This document shows, in pieces, positions 36,535 to 44,268 of a stretch of 64,000 bases of DNA. The first letter of the stretch is position 1; each line of letters opens with the position of its first letter. Position numbers and translations under genes: made by a program. Source of the DNA: Paenibacillus sp. FSL A5-0031. Lineage in GTDB: Bacteria; Bacillota; Bacilli; Paenibacillales; Paenibacillaceae. Below the pieces are notes generated by a model. The model saw only the letters and a program-made list of their open reading frames with translations. It searched no databases and was not told the origin of the DNA. The stretch lies in contig NZ_MRTD01000007.1 in NCBI RefSeq assembly GCF_001956295.1, positions 248,001 to 312,000 on the forward strand, in the 5' to 3' direction.

Positions 36535-38650
36535 CTCTAGGCCTCATTTCTCTTTCAGTTCCCGTGTATTCACGTGTAGATTTCACTAGACCGTAGATAC
36601 CAGTATTTTTAAGTAATCCATCTAGGATCCCATTGTATCTTTCAAGTTTAATTTGAGTGAACTCAATTGATCTAGTCCGGTTCGTCTTTTTATAAATCTC
36701 GATGTCGTGTTCCATTTTGTTGATTTGTTCTTCATAATAGGCAGCAAATGTTTGGTCTACATGAAAACTCTTGCAGTTGTTTTTAATACAAGGCGGTTCT
36801 ATCATCTGCTTTAAAAAATCACAAGGCGCTTTTGGACTTTTAATACAGAATCCGTGGTCTAAGCGAATAGAATCAAAGTTATGCCGAATCCACTCTAATT
36901 CTATACCATTCTCAATAGCTTGCTCATCAAGATCTGCTTGAACGGCAACCCCTTCTTGAGAAAGTCTTATTGATGGAAAAGCACCTTTTCTCCTTGCTTT
37001 CTCCCATTCTCTACGCTTTGTCTCGCTTAATAGCTTTGCATAAACAGCCGTCATTTCCGGGCTGGTATGTGCCATTAGTTGCTGTACAATTGTGATATCC
37101 ATACCATTGTTGATTAGTGTCACGCCATAACGATGTCTAAATGCATGATTTTTAAACCAGTAGAGTTCACCATTGGCATTCAAGATTTCACATTTTCGAG
37201 CTAGAATATTTAAATTTTCTGAAATTCTCTTTTTAGACACAGGAAGGCCTTTTCGCGGGCCTTTAAATACTGGAAATAGTAGGGAGTGAACGTTTTCTTT
37301 TTTTGTCAGGGTCTCCTCTACTAACTTTTTATGTGCCGTAATTATATGAGCTATTTCTTCCGAAATTGGGACCTTGTGATCCTTGTATTTAACTTTTTGT
37401 TGGTCACCAACTAACCACCAGCCATTGTCAGTTTCCGATAAACAATCTAGCTTTAGCGATATTACATCGCAAGATCTGAATCCGGAAGCTTCCATGACGA
37501 GAATAATTGGTATAAACTGTTTTGGATATTGATCGATATTACGGATAACCTGCTCCCATATATGATCAGGAATATGATCGATATCATCTTTTACTTTATG
37601 GCTTACTTTGGGTGTATCTTCCAGAAGAATTAGCTTGCGGGCAGAGAGAATGGGCGATTCTGTCCAATCATATTTCTGAATTGTCTCGATAAAAGTCTTT
37701 AATGTGTTTATACACTTAGCTATATGACGTTTAGAAGAAGGACCTTTGAAATTATGGTTCTTTACTGTTCCGCCCATTTGTTTCTCGTGTAAATATTGAA
37801 GATATTGTTCAATATCTTTACGAGAGAGTTCTCGTAGATCTCTCCATTCTGGGTGAGAAATGTTAATGAACTCCAGGAATATAACCATCAACATTAGGTG
37901 AATGAGTGTAGTGCTATATGAATTTGATTGTTGATTCAAACGCAGTTTTACATACTCCTTCATTAAATCTTTGAACTGAAAGGGTACTTTAGCGAAATTC
38001 ATTTTATCCTGAGGCTTTACTGAATTGAAAAGGATTCCTAACTTCTTGGGATCCCAAATATCTTTTTCAAACTCATCTCTCTCGTCGTAAAAATTTAAAA
38101 TGAAATCATAGAACTTACTTATGAATGACATAATTCCGGTAGGTTGAGTATAATAAGTATCTCGATTCTCATTATTCTTTATTCTTTTCCAGCTCTTTTT
38201 TTTGTACGAGGTCTTTATATCTAGGCTTTGAAGATAATTTCTCCACATCGTTTCCAAATCTGGTTTCGGAATCTCTATTATTGATTTTATATGAAGAAGA
38301 TGATTATTAATAAATTCTGCAAAACGATGAATACTTCTCCCGTTATTTTGAAACACTGAGTATAAAGACAGTTGCCCTAACATTAAAGTTTGTGCTGTAT
38401 AAAATTTCATCTCCGTTTTAATAAACTCGTTCTGGTACTTATCCCAATGTAAATTCTTAGCGTTTTGTTTCCATTCATTAAGAAGGAGTGGACATTCCTT
38501 CACGTACCATTGATTCCTTGCCCAATATCCAGTTAGAGTCTTTTCCATCTCCCTAAGATGTTGCTCTTGAAGAGTAGGTACATAGATAAGTGTCAAGTAG
38601 AAATTCAGTCCTTTCACTATTAGACATTCTTTTTTTCTGTGAATGATCAA
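36515..38650 (-). CDS. tnpB: TnpB-like tyrosine recombinase, copy 2
   Basis: Up to 711 residues. The conserved part begins QHLREMEKTLTGYWAR, so the true start may be near 38548-38650; no strong ribosome site decides it. Tyrosine-recombinase residues are present: Arg in GFRSCDVISL, HAFRHRYGV, and HTSPEMTAVYAK with the nucleophile Tyr. A Cys-rich region near the end (CIKSPKAPC...CIKNNCKSF) may bind zinc. It is clearly paralogous to the next tnpB and follows it after 129 bases that hold a stable hairpin. Confidence 0.9.
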   Translation of the reverse strand: MIIHRKKECLIVKGLNFYLTLIYVPTLQEQHLREMEKTLTGYWARNQWYVKECPLLLNEWKQNAKNLHWDKYQNEFIKTEMKFYTAQTLMLGQLSLYSVFQNNGRSIHRFAEFINNHLLHIKSIIEIPKPDLETMWRNYLQSLDIKTSYKKKSWKRIKNNENRDTYYTQPTGIMSFISKFYDFILNFYDERDEFEKDIWDPKKLGILFNSVKPQDKMNFAKVPFQFKDLMKEYVKLRLNQQSNSYSTTLIHLMLMVIFLEFINISHPEWRDLRELSRKDIEQYLQYLHEKQMGGTVKNHNFKGPSSKRHIAKCINTLKTFIETIQKYDWTESPILSARKLILLEDTPKVSHKVKDDIDHIPDHIWEQVIRNIDQYPKQFIPIILVMEASGFRSCDVISLKLDCLSETDNGWWLVGDQQKVKYKDHKVPISEEIAHIITAHKKLVEETLTKKENVHSLLFPVFKGPRKGLPVSKKRISENLNILARKCEILNANGELYWFKNHAFRHRYGVTLINNGMDITIVQQLMAHTSPEMTAVYAKLLSETKRREWEKARRKGAFPSIRLSQEGVAVQADLDEQAIENGIELEWIRHNFDSIRLDHGFCIKSPKAPCDFLKQMIEPPCIKNNCKSFHVDQTFAAYYEEQINKMEHDIEIYKKTNRTRSIEFTQIKLERYNGILDGLLKNTGIYGLVKSTREYTGTEREMRPRDGESQP

Positions 38651-38662
38651 AAGAGAACCAAG

Positions 38663-38686
38663 GGCAGAGCCAAGGTGCTCTGCCGA
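38663..38686. other. Hairpin between the two tnpB genes
   Basis: GGCAGAGC and GCTCTGCC form a perfect 8-bp stem around CAAGGT in the only untranslated gap of the recombinase operon. No T-run follows on the minus strand, so an RNA structure or attenuator is as likely as a terminator. Confidence 0.55.
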
Positions 38687-38779
38687 AGGTCCGGTAGGGT
38701 AAAGAGATAAGGCAGCGGATATGTAAGGAGGGAAAGCTTTCTCTCAACAGATAGATGTAGCTATTTTCAAGGGATAGAT

Positions 38780-40918
38780 TTAGCCATCTTCGTTCCGAGT
38801 TTCTCGTTCGATTCCCATGAATTCACGTCTGGATTTCTCTAGACCGAAGATACCGGGATTATTGTGTAACCCATGTAGGATACCCATGTATCGATGTAAT
38901 TTAGCTTGAGTTAGCTCAATGGATCGAATCCGATTCGTTTTTTTGTAGCTCTCGATGTCATTTTCCATTTTATTGATTTGATCTTCATAGTAGGAAATAA
39001 ATGTTTGATCCACATGGAAACTCTTGCAGCTGTTCTTAATACAAGGCGGATCTAGTGTCTGTTTTAAAAACTCACACGGCATCTTGGGGCTTTTAATACA
39101 AATACCGTGATCCAATCGAATGGAATCAAAATTATGTCGAATCCATTCCAACTCTATACCATTCTCAATCGCTTGCTCATCAAGATTTGCATGAACGATT
39201 CTACCATCTTGAGAAAGCCTTATTGATGGAAAAGCACCGTTTGCTCTTGCTTTCTCCCACTCTTTACGTTTTGTTTCTCTCAGTATTTTCGCGTAAACAG
39301 CAGTCATTTCGGGGCTGGAATGCGCCATTAATTGCTGCACAATAGTGATATCCATACCGTTATTTATCAATGTTACGCCATAGCGATGTCTAAATGCATG
39401 GTTATTAAACCAATATAGATTGCCGTTGGGATCCAAAATATTGCATTTTTGAACAAGTACATTTAAATTTTGCGAAATTGTCCGAGCGGTCACTGGTGAG
39501 CCTTTTCGTGGCCCTTTACATACGGGAAAGAGCAAAGAAAGAGGATTTTCATTTTTTGTTAATTGTTCCTCTACTAGCTTTTTTTGTGCCAAGATGGCAT
39601 GAGCGATTTCTACTGAAATCGGGACTTTATGATCCTTGTACATAACCTTTTTTTGATCACCAACTAACCACCAACCATTGTCCGTTTCCAATAAGCAATC
39701 TAGATTTAACGACAACACATCACAAGTACGGAATCCTGAGGCCTCCATAACAAGAATAATCGGCACATACTGTTTTGGAAATTGATCGATGTGAAGAATA
39801 ACTTCATTCCAAATATTATCAGGAATATGACCAATTTCATCTTTAATTGTGTAATTCCGAGTGGGCTTGTCTTCAGAAAAAATTAGCCTGTTAACGAGAA
39901 TAGTTGGTGCTTCTATCCAATCAACTCGCTGAATTATTTCAATGAAAGAGTTTAAAGTGTTCATACATTTTTGTATGTGATGGTTTGATGAAGGAGCCTG
40001 ATGAATATTATTCCTAGTTGTTCCACCCATAGGAGTCTCCCGTAGATATTGAAGATATTTTTCAATATCTTTACGGGAGAGATCTCGTAGATCCCGCCAT
40101 TCAGGGTAAGAACTGTTAATGAACTCCAGGAATCTAACAATGTTACTTAGGTTGTTCGTAACAGTGTTGAATTTGATTGATTGTTGACTAAACAAACGTA
40201 GCTTTACATACCTTTTCAATAAATCTCTGAACTGAAATGGGACTCTGGTGAAATTAATTTTCACCTCATACTTCGATGAGTTGAAAGGGATATTCAACTT
40301 TCTGACATCCCATATATCTTTTTCAAATTCATCTCTTTCGTCATAAAAATCTAGGTAGAAATCATAGAACTTGCTTATGAAAGTCATAGTTCCACTACGA
40401 CTGGTATACTCTGCATCACGATTCTCATTTTGTTTTACTCTAACCCAAGCCTTAAGTGTTCGCAAAGTCTGTACATTCTGGCTTTGAAGATAAGTTCTCC
40501 AATTCATTTCTAATTTGTACTTTGGAATATCTATAATCGTTTTTAGATGAGGGAAATAGTTATTGATAAAGTCTCCAAACTTGTGAATAACATAGCCATT
40601 AAGTTCATACACAGTAGATAGAGTCAATTGCCCAAGTAATAATTTTTGAGCTAAATAATACTTCATTTCTGTTTTAATGAATTCGTTTTGAAAGCTCTCC
40701 CAATATAAAGTTCTTCCAGTACGCTTCCATTCATCAGTAAGAAGTGGACATTCCTTCACATTCCAGAGAGGCTTTGCCCAATATCCAGTCAGAGTCTTTT
40801 CCATCTCCAAAAAATGATGTTCTTTGGGTCCGATAAAAATTCGATTACTCCGTGTCAAATAATTCCGTCCTCTCTTTTTTCTTAATTGCTTTTTCATACT
40901 CAGATCTAATATCCTCAT
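38780..40918 (-). CDS. tnpB: TnpB-like tyrosine recombinase, copy 1
   Basis: Up to 712 residues; homology to copy 2 begins at EHHFLEMEKTLTGYW, and the frame overlaps the tnpA end by up to 74 bases, so the start is somewhere between 40804 and 40918. Active-site residues intact: Arg in GFRTCDVLSL, HAFRHRYGV, HSSPEMTAVYAK. The C-terminal Cys cluster is shared with copy 2. In Tn554, TnpA and TnpB are both needed for strand exchange; here TnpB is doubled. Confidence 0.9.
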   Translation of the reverse strand: MRILDLSMKKQLRKKRGRNYLTRSNRIFIGPKEHHFLEMEKTLTGYWAKPLWNVKECPLLTDEWKRTGRTLYWESFQNEFIKTEMKYYLAQKLLLGQLTLSTVYELNGYVIHKFGDFINNYFPHLKTIIDIPKYKLEMNWRTYLQSQNVQTLRTLKAWVRVKQNENRDAEYTSRSGTMTFISKFYDFYLDFYDERDEFEKDIWDVRKLNIPFNSSKYEVKINFTRVPFQFRDLLKRYVKLRLFSQQSIKFNTVTNNLSNIVRFLEFINSSYPEWRDLRDLSRKDIEKYLQYLRETPMGGTTRNNIHQAPSSNHHIQKCMNTLNSFIEIIQRVDWIEAPTILVNRLIFSEDKPTRNYTIKDEIGHIPDNIWNEVILHIDQFPKQYVPIILVMEASGFRTCDVLSLNLDCLLETDNGWWLVGDQKKVMYKDHKVPISVEIAHAILAQKKLVEEQLTKNENPLSLLFPVCKGPRKGSPVTARTISQNLNVLVQKCNILDPNGNLYWFNNHAFRHRYGVTLINNGMDITIVQQLMAHSSPEMTAVYAKILRETKRKEWEKARANGAFPSIRLSQDGRIVHANLDEQAIENGIELEWIRHNFDSIRLDHGICIKSPKMPCEFLKQTLDPPCIKNSCKSFHVDQTFISYYEDQINKMENDIESYKKTNRIRSIELTQAKLHRYMGILHGLHNNPGIFGLEKSRREFMGIERETRNEDG

Positions 40919-41957
40919 CTGAAGGGTGAAGGTATAAATTCATGGTTGTTTGAACATTACGATGACCTAACAATTCTTGAATTGTTTTAATACTGGCACC
41001 GTTTCTTTGAAGTTCAGTTGCATAACTATGACGAAACAGGTGAGGAGTAAAATTTATCCCCGTTTTTTTCTTCATGCGTTTTACCCAAGAACTCGTTGAT
41101 GGATAATCCAATGGTTGTCCTTTGTTATCACCACGAAGTTTAAAGAAAACATAGTTTGTATCAATATCATCAGCGTGGTACTCAATAAGGAAATCTTGAA
41201 ATAAGTTTATGGTGTTTTCGGTAACATACACTTTCCGCCCTTCACCAGCAGGAGTCTTTGATTTCCTAACAATAATAGAGTTTGTACCGATATCAAAATC
41301 TTCTATCCACAGCGATAGGGCTTCTGAAATGCGTAAACCACCTTCATATAAAACCAAGAGAAGTAAACGGTCTCTTTCGTTAGAACATGCTTGTTTTATA
41401 AAATCAATTTGAGTGTTTGTTAGAGTTTTAACCCTTCTTCGAGGGACTTTTATTTTTAATATATTGATATCTAAAGGTTTGCTTTTGTTGACGTGATGCA
41501 AGAAGGATTTGAAGGATCGGCGAGATCCAGACACTTTTCGAGTAACCTTCTCAACAATTTCATTTGAGAAGAGATCGGATCGCATTAGATAGTCATAGAA
41601 GGAGATTACGCATGTAATTATTACATTGATGGTTCTTTCTGTACGTTTAGCTGGTATTTGTTGCAAAGGGAATACATTAAGCGATTCATATGGAGTTCTT
41701 AACCATTGGATAAAGTCACTCAATAAATCCAAACTAACATCTTGATAAGTTTTATCCCTTAGCATTAAAAACTCAAAGTAAAGTTTGAGATGATAACAAT
41801 AAGATTTAATGGTATTGGTTGACTTCTCGCAGTTATCCAAATATTTTAGATATTTGATTACAGGGATAACAGGGGATCCTACGGAGTCCAACAACATGTA
41901 CCGGGTCTTCATTTCTTCATTTTTAGTGGATACGATTACTTCTTGCACCTTCAACAT
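40845..41957 (-). CDS. tnpA: TnpA-like tyrosine recombinase
   Basis: 370 residues from ATG 41957, which gives the family-like start MLKVQEVIV...YMLLDSVGSPV; GGGAGGT lies 13 bases upstream, and an alternative GTG is at 42005. An N-terminal SAM-like core-binding domain is followed by the catalytic domain with GGLRISEAL (Arg), PHLFRHSYATEL (His, Arg), LGHRNVQTT (His) and the nucleophile Tyr in NLYLHP. It is the gene nearest the right end, as in Tn554. It reads in the same direction as the interrupted polymerase and lies about 525 bases from the host LexA boxes. Confidence 0.93.
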   Translation of the reverse strand: MLKVQEVIVSTKNEEMKTRYMLLDSVGSPVIPVIKYLKYLDNCEKSTNTIKSYCYHLKLYFEFLMLRDKTYQDVSLDLLSDFIQWLRTPYESLNVFPLQQIPAKRTERTINVIITCVISFYDYLMRSDLFSNEIVEKVTRKVSGSRRSFKSFLHHVNKSKPLDINILKIKVPRRRVKTLTNTQIDFIKQACSNERDRLLLLVLYEGGLRISEALSLWIEDFDIGTNSIIVRKSKTPAGEGRKVYVTENTINLFQDFLIEYHADDIDTNYVFFKLRGDNKGQPLDYPSTSSWVKRMKKKTGINFTPHLFRHSYATELQRNGASIKTIQELLGHRNVQTTMNLYLHPSDEDIRSEYEKAIKKKERTELFDTE

Positions 41958-42120
41958 ACTTATTAAACCAACCTCCCGCGGCTTTGCTAGGGATACGCCC
42001 TCCACTGGAATATCCCTATCATTAAATACTATAGAATCATAAATTAATTAATCTAAATAATAAATTAACAGCGAAAGAAAAAAGAAGCAATTATTATCGT
42101 TGTGAACGGTAATAACTACT

Positions 42121-42140
42121 TCATATTATAGTCCATATAA
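42121..42140 (-). repeat. Right terminal inverted repeat of the element
   Basis: Read on the minus strand it begins TTATATGGACTA and agrees with the left end at 15 of 20 positions. It abuts the core hexamer. Confidence 0.75.
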
Positions 42141-42146
42141 GCGGCG
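42141..42146. other. Right junction core hexamer (GCGGCG)
   Basis: Identical to the left junction hexamer; together they mark a single Arg-Arg dicodon in the unbroken gene. Confidence 0.9.
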
Positions 42147-42263
42147 TTCGGGGTCGCCCGCAACAGCAACCGGCAGATGGCGATACTCGGGATGCTCCGC
42201 CTTCTCCACCGATGCATAAAACGATTGGCAATCCGCAAGCATAATGACTTTGTTAAGAGACAT
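42141..42263 (-). pseudogene. UvrX/DinB-type Y-family polymerase, N-terminal 41 codons (split by element)
   Basis: Reads MSLNKVIMLADCQSFYASVE...AVAGDPERR and is cut exactly after the second Arg. It carries the first catalytic Asp (position 11) and the Tyr/Phe steric-gate region. Past the junction the frame adds four codons of element sequence (Leu-Tyr-Gly-Leu) and stops at 42126. The rest of the gene is at 12492-13640. It overlaps the preceding small gene by 11 bases. Confidence 0.95.
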
Positions 42264-42462
42264 TTCGGCTCACCAGCTCTGCTGCTAATACATTTGCCGC
42301 AAGAAAGACGCGCTGTGCGCCGGAGTCTATACAAAAGGCTCTGACATAACCGTCTCTCACAGATAGGACACGAATCCTTCGTTTCGTAAACTTGCCTTTT
42401 TTGCTCATATAAATCACATCTACGACACAACCGACTAGGCTGAACCATTTTTCCATTGTCAT
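42253..42462 (-). CDS. Small protein preceding the host SOS polymerase
   Basis: 69 residues from the ATG at 42462 behind GGAGGAGATGCATC. Beta-rich (CVVDVIYMSKKGKFTKRRIRVLSVRDGYVRAFCI). Its counterpart in the element is at 33320. Still intact and under the two LexA boxes, so it should be expressed in the SOS response even though the polymerase behind it is broken. Confidence 0.8.
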   Translation of the reverse strand: MTMEKWFSLVGCVVDVIYMSKKGKFTKRRIRVLSVRDGYVRAFCIDSGAQRVFLAANVLAAELVSRNVS

Positions 42463-42483
42463 GATGCATCTCCTCCATAACAA

Positions 42484-42519
42484 GAACGTTTGTTCTTATT
42501 ATATACAGAACGCACGTTC
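42484..42519 (-). promoter_or_regulatory. Two LexA (DinR) boxes of the host polymerase operon
   Basis: GAACgtttGTTC (42484-42495) and GAACgcacGTTC (42508-42519), 24 bases apart, lie just upstream of the small gene on the minus strand. Transcripts from here run through the 41-codon remnant into tnpA. Confidence 0.9.
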
Positions 42520-42702
42520 TTATACTAGAGGTTATTTGTGGTTATTATTGACAAGGTTTGGTTGGGAACAGCTTCGCAGTCCGATTAGGCGTTCGAATAG
42601 CTATACGCGGAGCAGCACGAAAACCAATCTCAAATAGGACAGTACATATTTACATCCATAATGCGCCAAAATAGAAGCAACATGGAAACGAAGGGTGCCG
42701 TT

Positions 42703-44250
42703 ATGAACAAACAAAACACAGGTAGGCTAACGCCGTTTAGTCCGTCGCTGCATGCGAATGTCAAAACCATTCGCGATTGCTTCGGCAACAGCACGGATAT
42801 CGTAATCCGAATGTTTCGCAGCGATGCGGCTCCAGAACGTGAGATTGCCATTATTTATGTGGATGGAATCGTGAACTCGCAAATCATTAATGAGAGTGTC
42901 ATGGAACCGTTAATGTCAATGAGGCTGCCGCAGCATGCTCATGTGAAGGGAAGCAAGCTGCTGGAAGCGCTTCGCAGCTGCGTCGTTTCAATCGGCTCGG
43001 TGCAGAGTGTGAACACACTAGAGTATGCACTCCAATATATGACGGACGGATTATGTGTCATTATGGCGGATGGCAGCGCGGAAGCGCTGACGGCGGATGT
43101 GAACGGCGGCGAACAGCGCAGTGTTACGATTCCTCAGACTCAGACCGTGATTCGGGGTCCGCAGCATGCCTTTGTAGAAAACATTCAAACGAACATCAGC
43201 TTGGTCAGGCGCATAATACGTTCCTCTGACCTTCATGTGCAAGTGCACAAGATCGGTCAGCAAACGCATACGAATGTAGCCGTTATGTATTTGCACGGTA
43301 TAGCAGACGAAGGGATCGTGAAGGAGGTTTACCGCAGGCTGGCGGCCATTGACATTGACGGTGTGCTGGAGAGCGGATACGTGGAAGAGTTTATTCAAGA
43401 TGATACGTTCACGCTGTTTCCAACGCTTTCAAATACAGAGAGGCCGGACTCAGTGGCAGCAGCGCTGCTGGAGGGAAGAGTAGCGGTAATGATAGACGGC
43501 TCGCCTATGGTCTTAATGGCCCCGACTACATTTTTTTCGTTTTTTCAATCGCCAGAGGATTATTATCAACGATATGATATTGCATCCTTCGTTCGTCTCA
43601 TCCGTTACGGTTCATATATTGTGTCCATTCTGCTGCCTGCCTTGTATATCGCAGTTACAACCTTTCATCAGGAGATGCTTCCGACAACGCTGCTCATTAG
43701 TCTAGCGGCGCAGCGAGAGGGGATTCCGTTCCCTGGACTGGTTGAGGCGCTGTTGATGGAGGTCACTTTCGAGGTGCTGCGAGAAGCAGGATTACGAATG
43801 CCGCGGGCGATTGGGCCCGCCATATCTATCGTGGGCGCTCTCGTACTCGGCCAGTCGGCTGTTCAGGCGGGCATCGTGTCAGCGGGTATGGTGATCATCG
43901 TATCCTTTACGGCGATTTCCAATTTTGTAATGCCGGAATTCAACATGGCGGCCACATCTCGCATTATTCGTTTTATCTTTATGATTATGGCCGGTATTTT
44001 TGGGTTTTTCGGCATTTTCATTTCTGTATTGTTTATGCTGATCCATTTGGTATCGCTGCGCTCGTTCGGAGTGCCATATATGTCTCCGCTGGCACCAGGA
44101 CCTACAAAGCAAGGACCATGGCGAGACGTGTTCGTCAGGCTGCCATGGTGGGCGGTCGTGCTTCGACCTCTAGATTTGAATCTGCGCAATCCAAGGCGGC
44201 GGCCGAACGGAAAAAAACCGCCGGCACAGCGTCATTCCGATAAGGCGTAA
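42703..44250 (+). CDS. GerA-family spore germinant receptor, A subunit
   Basis: 515 residues from ATG 42703, with AAGGGTG upstream; earlier in-frame ATGs lack a ribosome site. The N-terminal soluble domain of about 280 residues (NVKTIRDCFGNSTDIVIRMF...) and the C-terminal membrane region with several helices (YDIASFVRLIRYGSYIVSILLPALYIAVTTFH) are typical. The receptor sits in the spore inner membrane and senses nutrients. First gene of an A-C-B operon. The ligand cannot be read from sequence. Confidence 0.93.
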   Translation: MNKQNTGRLTPFSPSLHANVKTIRDCFGNSTDIVIRMFRSDAAPEREIAIIYVDGIVNSQIINESVMEPLMSMRLPQHAHVKGSKLLEALRSCVVSIGSVQSVNTLEYALQYMTDGLCVIMADGSAEALTADVNGGEQRSVTIPQTQTVIRGPQHAFVENIQTNISLVRRIIRSSDLHVQVHKIGQQTHTNVAVMYLHGIADEGIVKEVYRRLAAIDIDGVLESGYVEEFIQDDTFTLFPTLSNTERPDSVAAALLEGRVAVMIDGSPMVLMAPTTFFSFFQSPEDYYQRYDIASFVRLIRYGSYIVSILLPALYIAVTTFHQEMLPTTLLISLAAQREGIPFPGLVEALLMEVTFEVLREAGLRMPRAIGPAISIVGALVLGQSAVQAGIVSAGMVIIVSFTAISNFVMPEFNMAATSRIIRFIFMIMAGIFGFFGIFISVLFMLIHLVSLRSFGVPYMSPLAPGPTKQGPWRDVFVRLPWWAVVLRPLDLNLRNPRRRPNGKKPPAQRHSDKA

Positions 44251-44268
44251 TGAAAGGGGGAACCTGCC

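Larger units (their letters stand above)
13641..42140. mobile_element. Tn554-like site-specific transposon carrying a defence island, inserted in a Y-family polymerase gene
   Basis: The boundaries are set by the exact split of one polymerase ORF and by GCGGCG at both junctions. At the right end, on the minus strand, are tnpA, tnpB, a second tnpB and tnpC, in the Tn554 order with tnpA nearest the end. The termini are imperfect inverted repeats. The 28.5 kb is visibly richer in A+T than either flank, and its cargo is nucleases, a toxin-antitoxin pair, regulators and a kinase. Tn554 itself is about 6.7 kb and favours radC, so both the size and the target are different here. All three recombinases keep their catalytic residues, so it may be mobile. 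Confidence 0.93.

Noticed and set aside
13641..42140. An integrated prophage or conjugative element
   Set aside because: There are no capsid, terminase, portal, relaxase or type IV coupling genes; the recombinase set and ends are those of a Tn554-like transposon.
42116..42478. 120-codon minus-strand frame at the right junction
   Set aside because: It is out of frame with both the small gene and the polymerase remnant, which have matching homologues in the element.
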